DNA of 5,019 bases from Methanomassiliicoccales archaeon (GTDB lineage Archaea; Thermoplasmatota; Thermoplasmata; Methanomassiliicoccales; JACIVX01). The position numbers were made by a program, and so were the translations under genes. Each line of letters begins with the position of its first letter. Position 1 is the first letter of the stretch. Where the stretch lies: contig JAJRAG010000185.1 in NCBI GenBank assembly GCA_028682925.1, forward strand, positions 1 to 5,019, read 5' to 3'. The notes below the pieces were generated by a model that saw nothing but the letters and a program-made list of their open reading frames with translations, did no database searches and was not told the DNA's origin. Shown piece after piece: positions 1-5,019 of the stretch.

Positions 1-41
1 ACATCCGAAGGTTTCTCTATGAGCACCGATTCTATTTTCAT
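1..41 (-). CDS. N-terminal start of a probable adenosine-specific kinase (PF04008-type), cut by the window edge
   Basis: Reading the minus strand from an ATG at 41 gives MKIESVLIEKPSDV, which runs off the left edge. The 'xIEKPxDV' opening is how I remember the small archaeal/bacterial adenosine-specific kinase family (PF04008) beginning, where it is followed by an 'N-ILGQ-HFIK' stretch that lies outside this window. A purine-rich GGGTGG (54-49 on the minus strand) lies 7 bases before the ATG and matches the archaeal anti-Shine-Dalgarno sequence, which favours this start over the in-frame GTG and ATG codons further upstream. The gene is divergent from the endonuclease IV-like gene. Only 14 residues are visible, so the family call is a recognition from memory of a short motif and could be wrong; that a gene starts here is more secure than its identity. 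Confidence 0.5.
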   Translation of the reverse strand, partial: MKIESVLIEKPSD

Positions 42-48
42 CCCTCGT

Positions 49-54
49 CCACCC
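49..54 (-). promoter_or_regulatory. Shine-Dalgarno-like site for the left-edge gene
   Basis: The minus strand reads GGGTGG here, 7 bases upstream of the ATG at 41. It is complementary to the CACC core at the 3' end of archaeal 16S rRNA. A weak TATA-like stretch (GATTATCTA, about 87-79 on the minus strand) sits about 30 bases further upstream, which would place transcription start just before this site. Confidence 0.4.
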
Positions 55-152
55 AGCCTATAGAACATCCTCACAGGTAGATAATCTTTGCAGAACGATT
101 GAACGAGAATGGCTCGTGAAGGTCGGAATTGTCTGCTTAAGGACCAGTCAAG

Positions 153-163
153 AATTTATTACA
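153..163 (+). promoter_or_regulatory. TATA-like element before the endonuclease IV-family gene
   Basis: AATTTATTACA is the most AT-rich stretch upstream of this gene. An archaeal TATA box centred near 157 would start transcription about 25 bases downstream, around 180-184, next to the second ATG (184). This fits a leaderless or nearly leaderless mRNA if translation begins at 184. It fits an ATG at 175 less well, and it does not fit an ATG at 109. Confidence 0.3.
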
Positions 164-174
164 TTGAGTCAATA

Positions 175-990
175 ATGAGGGTCATGCTATACTTCGGTCC
201 TGCAGGATATCCTGAGGGCAGCAAGAGCCCGATCGACGCGTTGGAGATCGTCCATCGACTGGGCCTCAACGCCCTCGAGGTCCAATTCGTCCGTCAGGCT
301 AGAATGGAAGAAAGAAAGGCCAGGTCCTTCGGGAGTAGGGCGGAGGAACTCGGGATCTTGCTTAGTGCACACGCTCCTTACTACATCAACTTCAATTCCG
401 TCAAGAGGACGACGGTGAACAAGAGCGTCGAATGGGTCCTGAGAACTGCCAGGATCGCGGATCAGATGGGGGCATGGGTGATAGTATTTCATGCCGCATC
501 CTATTCTGGGAAGAGCCCGAGGCGAGCGACAAATGCTGTTATCCGTGGCCTTCAAAGGTGCAAGGAATTGATGGAAGAGGAAGGCCTGAACTCTAAGTTG
601 GGACTGGAGACCATGGGAAAGAAGGGAACGTGGGGCACCCTCGCCGAGATAGGGGAGGTTATCAAGGTGGTGGAGGGCGTGGTTCCAGTGGTCGACTTCG
701 GACATATCCACGCCAGGAGCAATGGGTATTTTGGGTCGGCTGGGGACTTCCGTGAGATTATCGATGAAGTGGAGGCCATCTATGATGATCACATGCATTG
801 TCACTTCAGCTGCATCGAATACACGGATGCTGGCGAGAAAAGACATCTTCCTCTCGCTGCGAAAGACCCCGATTTCTCGTTCTTGGCTGAAGTCCTCACG
901 GGAATTCACAGGAACGCGACAGTGATCAGCGAAACACCTCTTCTTGAGAAGGATGCCCTCAGGATGAAAAATATGGTCGGTTCCATCTGA
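175..990 (+). CDS. Endonuclease IV-family TIM-barrel protein (probable AP endonuclease or sugar-phosphate isomerase-like)
   Basis: A 271-residue TIM barrel of the endonuclease IV / xylose isomerase-like superfamily (AP_endonuc_2). These proteins use a metal cluster to cleave abasic-site DNA or to isomerise sugars; endonuclease IV works in base excision repair. With M=175 as residue 1, the visible metal-ligand candidates are His66 (SAHAPY), His106 (VFHAAS), Glu145 (LGLETM), Asp174 and His177 (VDFGHIH), His210 (HCHFS), His224 (KRHLPL) and Glu253 (ISETPL). These match eight of the nine zinc ligands of E. coli Nfo. The Asp of the DRH triad is Lys222 here (KRH). The opening LYFGPAGYP is typical of the archaeal branch. 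The frame stays open to an ATG at 109, but those 22 extra codons have poor third-position GC and precede the family-typical N terminus, so I start at 175; ATG 184 is also possible. It is divergent from the left-edge gene. The family is secure; the exact substrate is not. Confidence 0.85.
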   Translation: MRVMLYFGPAGYPEGSKSPIDALEIVHRLGLNALEVQFVRQARMEERKARSFGSRAEELGILLSAHAPYYINFNSVKRTTVNKSVEWVLRTARIADQMGAWVIVFHAASYSGKSPRRATNAVIRGLQRCKELMEEEGLNSKLGLETMGKKGTWGTLAEIGEVIKVVEGVVPVVDFGHIHARSNGYFGSAGDFREIIDEVEAIYDDHMHCHFSCIEYTDAGEKRHLPLAAKDPDFSFLAEVLTGIHRNATVISETPLLEKDALRMKNMVGSI

Positions 991-1019
991 GATTCAATGC
1001 CATATTGCTCTGACAACCA

Positions 1020-1033
1020 TAACTATATATTTC
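1020..1033 (+). promoter_or_regulatory. Archaeal TATA box of the zinc-ribbon gene
   Basis: ACTATATATTTC is a strong archaeal TATA-box match in otherwise GC-rich DNA, preceded by an A/C-rich segment (CAACCATA) where a BRE would lie. Transcription start is expected about 25 bases downstream, near 1052-1055, which leaves a leader of about 15 bases before the TTG at 1069. This argues that the open frame from the ATG at 997 contains a promoter rather than coding sequence. Confidence 0.6.
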
Positions 1034-1058
1034 CAAGTCAATTAGTAGCTCCAGCAGC

Positions 1059-1064
1059 AGGTGG
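1059..1064 (+). promoter_or_regulatory. Shine-Dalgarno site that decides a TTG start
   Basis: AGGTGG lies 4 bases before the TTG at 1069 and matches the archaeal anti-Shine-Dalgarno core. No comparable site precedes the ATG at 997. The TTG at 1066 is only one base from this site, so 1069 is the better start. Confidence 0.45.
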
Positions 1065-1068
1065 TTTG

Positions 1069-2199
1069 TTGGCCGGTGGCAGTCATTCGGGGGAGGACAG
1101 GGGCTCGAACGAATTGTTCGAGTTCGACTGCCCTGAGTGCGGGACCCACATCGTCGGTGAGGTGTCGAAGTGTCCCAAGTGCGGGGTCGAGTTCGTCATA
1201 GAGGAGGTCTCCGAGTCTATTTGCCAAGACTGTGGTACCGCTGTGCCGGCCGATAGCGACAAGTGCCCCAAGTGCGGCGCGATTTTTGAAGTGGCCACAT
1301 CCGAAGGTGCCCCGCCCCCAATCCAGGAACCTCAGGCGATTCCTACCCAGGCACCAAGGGCCGAAGCTGTGACCAAAGCTGTATCCCCGTCGATTATTGC
1401 CGAACCCGAACCGGCAACGGTTGCGGAGACGCCTCAGGACATCGAGATGAGGAAGCAATTTCCTTTGTTGGTCGAGGAGGTTAAGCCCCTTCTCGCTCTC
1501 GCGGCGGACTATGGGATCGACGTCGCTGAGGGAAAGCGCTACATAGACAAGGCCGTCAAGGCTGGAAGGCAGAGAGACGTCGTTTCGGCGGTCAGGTTCG
1601 TCAGAGAGTGTCTTGAAAGCGTCAAGCTTGCGATTGATGAGAGGATAAACCGGGATGTCGAGTACCTAGAGAAACTCGCGGAGATGGCGAAGAAATCGGG
1701 AACGGACCCGACCGCGGTCATCGAGGCTATAATGAATGTGAAGGCCAAGAAGGATGCCGGGGATCCCGCTGGAGCGCTCGCCGAGGGGAAGGTCGGGAGG
1801 ACCGAGGCCGAAAGGACGACAGGCAAATATGTCGAGGCCAACGAGATCTGCGACTCCCTCGAACGGCTTATCCAGAACTCGGAGCGGTTCTATATCGATG
1901 TCCGCAATGCAAGAAAGCTCCTCAACGAGGCAAGAGACGCAGGACAACACGGCGACTGGAGCATGATGGGAATACTGGCGAAAAAGGGAAGAGAGGAGCT
2001 ATACGGATCTCTCCCAGAAGTCATGAAGGCGGAGCTGAAGAAGGCAAAAGGCGTCCTGCTCGATGCAAAGGCGGAAGGAAGGGACGTCTCGGCGCTGGTC
2101 AAGATACTCAAGGACGCCGGGGTAGCGTTCAAGCGCGGCAACCAGGAAGAGGCGCTCGAGAGACTGATCGAATTCAAGACCGAAGTCAGGCATCTCTAG
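1069..2199 (+). CDS. Double zinc-ribbon protein with C-terminal helical repeats, function unknown
   Basis: A 376-residue soluble protein from a TTG start chosen by its Shine-Dalgarno site and upstream TATA box; ATG 997 would add 24 residues. Two zinc ribbons come first: Cys21/Cys24 with Cys35/Cys38 (CPECG, CPKCG), and Cys52/Cys55 with Cys66/Cys69 (CQDCG, CPKCG). A Pro/Ala/Glu-rich linker (about 79-123) leads into an almost wholly helical, charged region (about 125-376). That region looks like several diverged copies of a helical unit, with recurrent A-x(2,3)-G-x-D and later G(D/N)-x(3)-A patterns near 147-151, 211-215 and 335-339. I see no signal peptide, transmembrane segment or catalytic motif. 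Such architectures suggest a scaffold or protein/nucleic-acid binding adaptor, which is inference. It is convergent with the DnaA-like ATPase gene 17 bases downstream, and that protein also carries a zinc ribbon. I do not recognise a named family. Confidence 0.85.
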   Translation: MAGGSHSGEDRGSNELFEFDCPECGTHIVGEVSKCPKCGVEFVIEEVSESICQDCGTAVPADSDKCPKCGAIFEVATSEGAPPPIQEPQAIPTQAPRAEAVTKAVSPSIIAEPEPATVAETPQDIEMRKQFPLLVEEVKPLLALAADYGIDVAEGKRYIDKAVKAGRQRDVVSAVRFVRECLESVKLAIDERINRDVEYLEKLAEMAKKSGTDPTAVIEAIMNVKAKKDAGDPAGALAEGKVGRTEAERTTGKYVEANEICDSLERLIQNSERFYIDVRNARKLLNEARDAGQHGDWSMMGILAKKGREELYGSLPEVMKAELKKAKGVLLDAKAEGRDVSALVKILKDAGVAFKRGNQEEALERLIEFKTEVRHL

Positions 2200-2216
2200 T
2201 CAAGTCAGCTGCCGCC

Positions 2217-4478
2217 TCATTCCCGCGTCCTTATCACTTCCATCTCTCTCTCGAGAATGGAGCATTCCTGGGACCTGAGGCTCTGATCATTGACGGATAC
2301 GAGGAACATCGAGGGTCTCTCAGAGATCTCGTCCACGATGCTTCTTATGAAGCGCACGATTCCTTCGAATGTCGTGTTGCTTATGAGATATTGTATGTCG
2401 TCAAGAAGCACCACGCTCTTTTTGTCAGGTCGAATGAACTCCTCGATGATGAGCATGATTCTTTCGAGCGAGGGGGAGACGGTGCGCTCAGTCTTCGACT
2501 CGTGGTCCGTCAGCCAGAAGACCAACGCATCAGTGTTCCCAAGCTTCTCCCTCAGCACCCTCGGGTGCCCCCGGGTGATGGCCAGACCTTTGTAGCCTTC
2601 CTTGAGCTTGGTCACGAACAATCTGTGTGAGACCTCCGGCTTCTCTTCCTCCACCAAGTAGCTGATTCCTTCCTGGACTTCCACCTTGACGTTCGAGCTC
2701 TTGACATCTTTCGTCTCTCGGGTGAGTATCTCCTTTGCGAGTTTCGTCGTTATGTTCGAACGCATGAGCGAAGAGAAGGCGACGACCCGGTTCAACCCCC
2801 CCTCCAGCTGCCTCACGTTATCTCTGCACACTTCAGCGATGAACGCCAGAACGTCTTTCGGTACAGACAGCTTGTCCTCTCTGGTCCTTTTCTCGAGTAT
2901 CGCCAGTCTTGTCTGTAGATCAGGTGGCTGGATGTCTACGATCAGACCGGCCTCGAATCTTGTTGCCAGCCTATCTCCAAGGGATGGGATGTCCTTCGGC
3001 AATCTGTCGCAGGCCAGCACCACCTGTCCGCCTTTATCCAGGACGTCATCGAAAATATGGAACATCTCCTCCTGGATCTGTTCTTTTCCTGCGAGGAATT
3101 GAAGATCGTCGATCATCAGAACGTCGACCTCGCGATACACTGACCTGAACTCCTCCAGTCTCTTTGAGGCCAACGAATGGACCAGCTCCTCCTCGATCGC
3201 CTCCGTGGATGAGTACATCACCTTCAATTGAGGGCTGTTCTTCCTGACGTGGTTGCCTATCGCTTGAAGGAGATGGGTCTTCCCGAGTCCGGACCTGCTG
3301 TATATGAAAAGGGGGTTGTAGACCTTGGTAGGAGTCATAGCGGCAGCCTTTGCCGCCGCCTCGGCGAAGGAGCTGTTCGGTCCGGTGACGAAACTATCGA
3401 ACGTCAAGCGCGGGTTCAGGGGACGTCCAAATGCTACCGTTTCTTCTGCTCCAATGCACTTCGGACAGTCGCCTCTCGAGTTCAGGACCCCACCGCATTT
3501 TGGGCATTTCTTCTTTTTCGGAGTGCCGCGAGAGCTCATCTTGTGATAGTCTAGTATGAGGTCATAGACTCCATCGATGCGTTCGTCTAGCTTCTTCCTT
3601 TCCCTATCATGCTGGATCTGCTTCTCAGCCATGACCTGCGAGTCTGACCTCTCTATCCTGTTCCGAAGCGTCTCCAGCTCTGCCTGAGTGTCCGAGACCC
3701 TCTCCGGATCCCTCATCTTCCTCAAGAGGGACTCGGTCTCCCTCTCATATCCCTCGGTCTTCAGGAACCGCAAGGTCTCCTTCATCTCTTCGAGCTTCTC
3801 GATGCTAGCCTCGAAATAGGACAGCGACTCAGTCACCTTTTGGGGGCTGGTTTCGCGGAGGGTCAGCAGTCTTTGCACATCATATCCGCTCTTCGACCAG
3901 GCCAGGATCTTGTTCGCTACCTCTGCATCCATGTCTTTCAGCATTTCCTCATCGATCATGCTCACGGGATGAGGGATCCAAGGAGGAGGAAGAAGCTCCA
4001 CGCGGTTGATCTCGGAACCTTGGAAGAGTCTGCCGATTTCTTGCGGTTGTATTTTCGCATGAAGAGAGATGACAGCGCTTGAGCAGAAAGAGTCCTGCCA
4101 AACATATTCGACGGCCCTTCCCCCCTTGTAAGTTCTCTCGCAATCCGACCCGGATCTTCTAAACACGTAAACTGAACTCACGGGGTCGCCAGCGTCGAAG
4201 ACGATCAACCCCTCGGCCCTGTCACCATCCCGCAACAGAGCGACCTTCAGGTACCCTGAGAACGCGTACTTCCTGACCTCTTCGAGCATCTTCTTGAGCG
4301 CTGTGTCGGACCCGTTCTGTCTTTCGACGACCTTTCCTTCTGGTATCCCCGTCTCAGCTAGCACACTGACCGTCAGACAATCGCGGTGAAATCTTAAATC
4401 CTTTATGCAGACCTCCTGCTGCTGGAAAACAGCTGCGATTTCCAAGAGTGAAATCAGACTTCTCGACCACCGCAACAC
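2217..4478 (-). CDS. DnaA-type AAA+ ATPase fused to a C-terminal DUF835 domain, with N-terminal domain, coiled coil and zinc knuckle
   Basis: 753 residues from a GTG at 4478. Order: an uncertain N terminus (1-56); an alpha/beta domain (about 57-165, with FSGYLKV) like archaeal input/scaffold domains; a charged coiled coil (about 222-305); a zinc knuckle (Cys325, Cys328, Cys338, Cys341); a complete DnaA AAA+ module (about 353-590); and DUF835 (about 606-748, with LAITRGHP and FWLTD). The AAA+ part has DnaA-specific features: LNPRLTFDSFV entry, Walker A SRSGLGKTH (Lys400), Walker B VLMIDDLQF (Asp457-Asp458), QEEMFHIF, sensor 1 near 485-492, box VII arginine in ATRFEAGL (Arg507), and sensor 2 NVRQLEGGLNRV (Arg556). 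An active ATPase is therefore likely. The DnaA DNA-binding domain IV is absent, with DUF835 in its place, and no recognisable DnaA domain I is present, so a role as a replication initiator is doubtful. A regulatory or signalling ATPase is more likely (inference). Start alternatives are GTG 4364, preceded about 30 bases upstream by ATTTAAGAT, and ATG 4289. Residues 1-38 have less GC-biased codons, so a shorter protein is possible. Confidence 0.92.
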   Translation of the reverse strand: MLRWSRSLISLLEIAAVFQQQEVCIKDLRFHRDCLTVSVLAETGIPEGKVVERQNGSDTALKKMLEEVRKYAFSGYLKVALLRDGDRAEGLIVFDAGDPVSSVYVFRRSGSDCERTYKGGRAVEYVWQDSFCSSAVISLHAKIQPQEIGRLFQGSEINRVELLPPPWIPHPVSMIDEEMLKDMDAEVANKILAWSKSGYDVQRLLTLRETSPQKVTESLSYFEASIEKLEEMKETLRFLKTEGYERETESLLRKMRDPERVSDTQAELETLRNRIERSDSQVMAEKQIQHDRERKKLDERIDGVYDLILDYHKMSSRGTPKKKKCPKCGGVLNSRGDCPKCIGAEETVAFGRPLNPRLTFDSFVTGPNSSFAEAAAKAAAMTPTKVYNPLFIYSRSGLGKTHLLQAIGNHVRKNSPQLKVMYSSTEAIEEELVHSLASKRLEEFRSVYREVDVLMIDDLQFLAGKEQIQEEMFHIFDDVLDKGGQVVLACDRLPKDIPSLGDRLATRFEAGLIVDIQPPDLQTRLAILEKRTREDKLSVPKDVLAFIAEVCRDNVRQLEGGLNRVVAFSSLMRSNITTKLAKEILTRETKDVKSSNVKVEVQEGISYLVEEEKPEVSHRLFVTKLKEGYKGLAITRGHPRVLREKLGNTDALVFWLTDHESKTERTVSPSLERIMLIIEEFIRPDKKSVVLLDDIQYLISNTTFEGIVRFIRSIVDEISERPSMFLVSVNDQSLRSQECSILEREMEVIRTRE

Positions 4479-4500
4479 TCGAGAAGCAAAGCAACCATAA

Positions 4501-4513
4501 GAAAATATAAATC
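4501..4513. promoter_or_regulatory. Shared bidirectional TATA element between the DnaA-like gene and tRNA-Thr
   Basis: GAAAATATAAATC is the only strong AT-rich element in the 62-bp divergent spacer (4479-4540). Read on the minus strand as ATTTATATTTTC it is a good archaeal TATA box. Transcription start about 26 bases on would fall near 4480, making the GTG at 4478 a leaderless start. Read on the plus strand, start would fall near 4531-4535, a few bases before the mature tRNA 5' end at 4541. One element could serve both, or only one direction may be real. Confidence 0.5.
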
Positions 4514-4540
4514 TGGGGACGTTTTGTTGTGCTTCAATAT

Positions 4541-4631
4541 GCCACTGTAGCTCAGCGGCAATCCGCGATCGCTAAAGAGCGACGGTTTCGTAAACCGTAG
4601 GTCGGGGGTTCAAAACCCTCCAGTGGCTCCA
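4541..4631 (+). tRNA. tRNA-Thr, anticodon CGU, with a 16-nt D-loop intron and encoded CCA
   Basis: The acceptor stem pairs perfectly over 7 bp (4541-4547 GCCACTG with 4621-4627 CAGTGGC), followed by discriminator T4628 and encoded CCA (4629-4631). The anticodon arm is ACGGT/ACCGT (4582-4586, 4594-4598) around loop TTCGTAA, with anticodon CGT at 4589-4591 reading the Thr codon ACG. The T arm is GGGGG/CCCTC (one G-U pair) around loop TTCAAAA. The D stem is GCTC/GAGC (4550-4553, 4577-4580), but the sequence between its strands is 23 nt instead of the usual 7-9. Removing 4560-4575 leaves loop AGCGGCA and a 75-nt mature tRNA with every standard invariant position. G1-C72, C2-G71 and anticodon G35-U36 agree with Thr identity. 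It is divergent from the DnaA-like gene and convergent with thiC. Confidence 0.93.
4560..4575 (+). other. tRNA intron at position 20/21 with a bulge-helix-bulge splice motif
   Basis: The intron AATCCGCGATCGCTAA is predicted from structure. The outer helix is the D stem (4550-4553/4577-4580). The 3' bulge is AAA (4574-4576), cut between 4575 and 4576. The central 4-bp helix is AGCG/CGCT (4554-4557/4570-4573). The 5' bulge is GCA (4558-4560), cut between 4559 and 4560. A short inner helix AT/AT (4561-4562/4568-4569) closes a 5-nt loop. This is the two 3-nt bulges plus 4-bp helix recognised by archaeal tRNA splicing endonuclease. The ligated product has the standard D arm GCTCAGCGGCAGAGC. Confidence 0.85.
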
Positions 4632-4662
4632 TGATCACTCACGCTTATCAGGCTTTGGGAAC

Positions 4663-5019
4663 TCAACAAGTGCCGTCCTTCTTGAGATAGTCCTTCAGTA
4701 TCTTGATCGCACAGACGTCTCCACACATAGAGCACCCTTCCGTCTCCTTGGTCATCCCTCTTGTTCTGTACTTTCTGGCCTTATCAGGATCGAGGGCTTC
4801 CTTGAACATGCCCTCCCAATCCAAAGCCTTTCGAGCTCGTGACATTCTCAGATCTCTTTCCGAGCCCCTTCCTCTCGCGACGTCGGCAGCATGAGCTGCA
4901 AGTTTGCTGGCCATCAATCCCTCCTTAACATCCTCCACATTTGGAAGCGAGAGGTGCTCCGCCGGTGTGACATAGCAGAGGAAGTCCGCTCCGTAGTAAG
5001 CGGCCAGAGCCCCACCGAT
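4663..5019 (-). CDS. thiC: Phosphomethylpyrimidine synthase ThiC, C-terminal part, cut by the window edge
   Basis: The minus-strand frame is open to the right edge and gives the last 118 residues, beginning IGGALAAYYGADFLCYVTP and continuing AEHLSLP, VEDVKEGLMA and AAHAADVARG, all hallmark ThiC blocks. ThiC is a radical-SAM enzyme that rearranges aminoimidazole ribotide to hydroxymethylpyrimidine phosphate in thiamine biosynthesis. The C-terminal cluster motif is CSMCGDVCAIKI, whose cysteines hold the [4Fe-4S] cluster. The spacing seen is C-x2-C-x3-C, one residue shorter than the bacterial C-x2-C-x4-C (CSMCGPKFC); I believe this is usual for the archaeal branch. A short tail (LKDYLKKDGTC) follows. 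There is no start in the window: the GTG at 4938 is internal. The gene is convergent with tRNA-Thr, with 31 bases between. Its promoter and any TPP-responsive leader lie outside. Confidence 0.97.
   Translation of the reverse strand: MGGALAAYYGADFLCYVTPAEHLSLPNVEDVKEGLMASKLAAHAADVARGRGSERDLRMSRARKALDWEGMFKEALDPDKARKYRTRGMTKETEGCSMCGDVCAIKILKDYLKKDGTC

Noticed and set aside
109..174. N-terminal extension from ATG 109 of the endonuclease IV-like gene
   Set aside because: The extra codons have unbiased third positions and contain a TATA-like stretch, and the family's usual start (xxFGPAGxP) lies just after 175/184.
187..909. 240-residue minus-strand open frame across the endonuclease IV-like gene
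   Set aside because: It is antisense to a gene with clear family motifs, has no recognisable domain, and its openness follows from GC-rich codon bias on the other strand.
1297..1308. 12-base match ACATCCGAAGGT to bases 1-12 of the window
   Set aside because: It is a short single repeat inside two unrelated coding frames on opposite strands, with no flanking similarity; coincidence is the simplest explanation.
2560..2580. Short direct repeat CGGGTG...CGGGTG with a run of C
   Set aside because: It lies inside the DUF835 coding region, encodes the conserved GHPRVL segment, and is explained by codon choice.
4478..4498. Small minus-strand reading frame from the ATG at 4498 (MVALLLECC...)
   Set aside because: It is out of frame with the DnaA-like gene, stops after about 14 codons and has no ribosome-binding site.
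4555..4582. Two tandem hairpins (GCGG-CAAT-CCGC and TCGCT-AAAG-AGCGA) in the tRNA D region as an alternative fold
   Set aside because: They would break the D stem. The bulge-helix-bulge fold keeps all tRNA stems and gives an exact canonical mature D arm, though the hairpins could compete during folding.
4632..4662. Possible terminator between tRNA-Thr and thiC
   Set aside because: The 31-base spacer has no T-run on the plus strand and no convincing hairpin.

Overview
The window reads as archaeal chromosome, most likely from a Thermoplasmata-type euryarchaeote. The evidence for an archaeon is: TATA-like boxes at archaeal spacing upstream of genes; a tRNA gene with an intron bounded by a bulge-helix-bulge motif; archaeal-type families (an endonuclease IV-like TIM barrel with a GPAG start, a DUF835 domain, a double zinc-ribbon protein, and ThiC with a CAIKI tail); and a probable adenosine-specific kinase start at the left edge. 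The Thermoplasmata placement is inferred from the DUF835 and zinc-ribbon styles and is not proven.

Layout from left to right: (1) bases 1-41, minus strand, the first 14 codons of a gene leaving the window, probably an adenosine-specific kinase. (2) A divergent intergenic region, then a plus-strand endonuclease IV-family TIM-barrel gene (175-990). (3) A clear TATA box at about 1023-1032, then a plus-strand gene with two four-cysteine zinc ribbons, a Pro/Ala/Glu linker and a long helical-repeat region (1069-2199). (4) Convergent with it after 17 bases, a large minus-strand gene (2217-4478). It encodes a multidomain ATPase: an N-terminal alpha/beta domain, a coiled coil, a zinc knuckle, a complete bacterial-type DnaA AAA+ module and a C-terminal DUF835 domain in place of the DnaA DNA-binding domain. 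(5) A 62-bp AT-rich divergent intergenic region with a TATA element that could serve both directions. (6) tRNA-Thr(CGU) on the plus strand (4541-4631), interrupted in the D-loop by a 16-nt intron. (7) The C-terminal 118 residues of ThiC on the minus strand, running off the right edge.

The genes do not form one operon. Nucleoside metabolism, DNA repair, thiamine synthesis and a tRNA sit beside two proteins of unknown role. The main points of interest are the DnaA-AAA+/DUF835 fusion, because archaea normally initiate replication with Orc1/Cdc6, and the intron at tRNA position 20/21, which folds into a complete bulge-helix-bulge. The DnaA-like protein and the adjacent zinc-ribbon protein may be functional partners, but the only evidence for that is adjacency and shared zinc-ribbon style.
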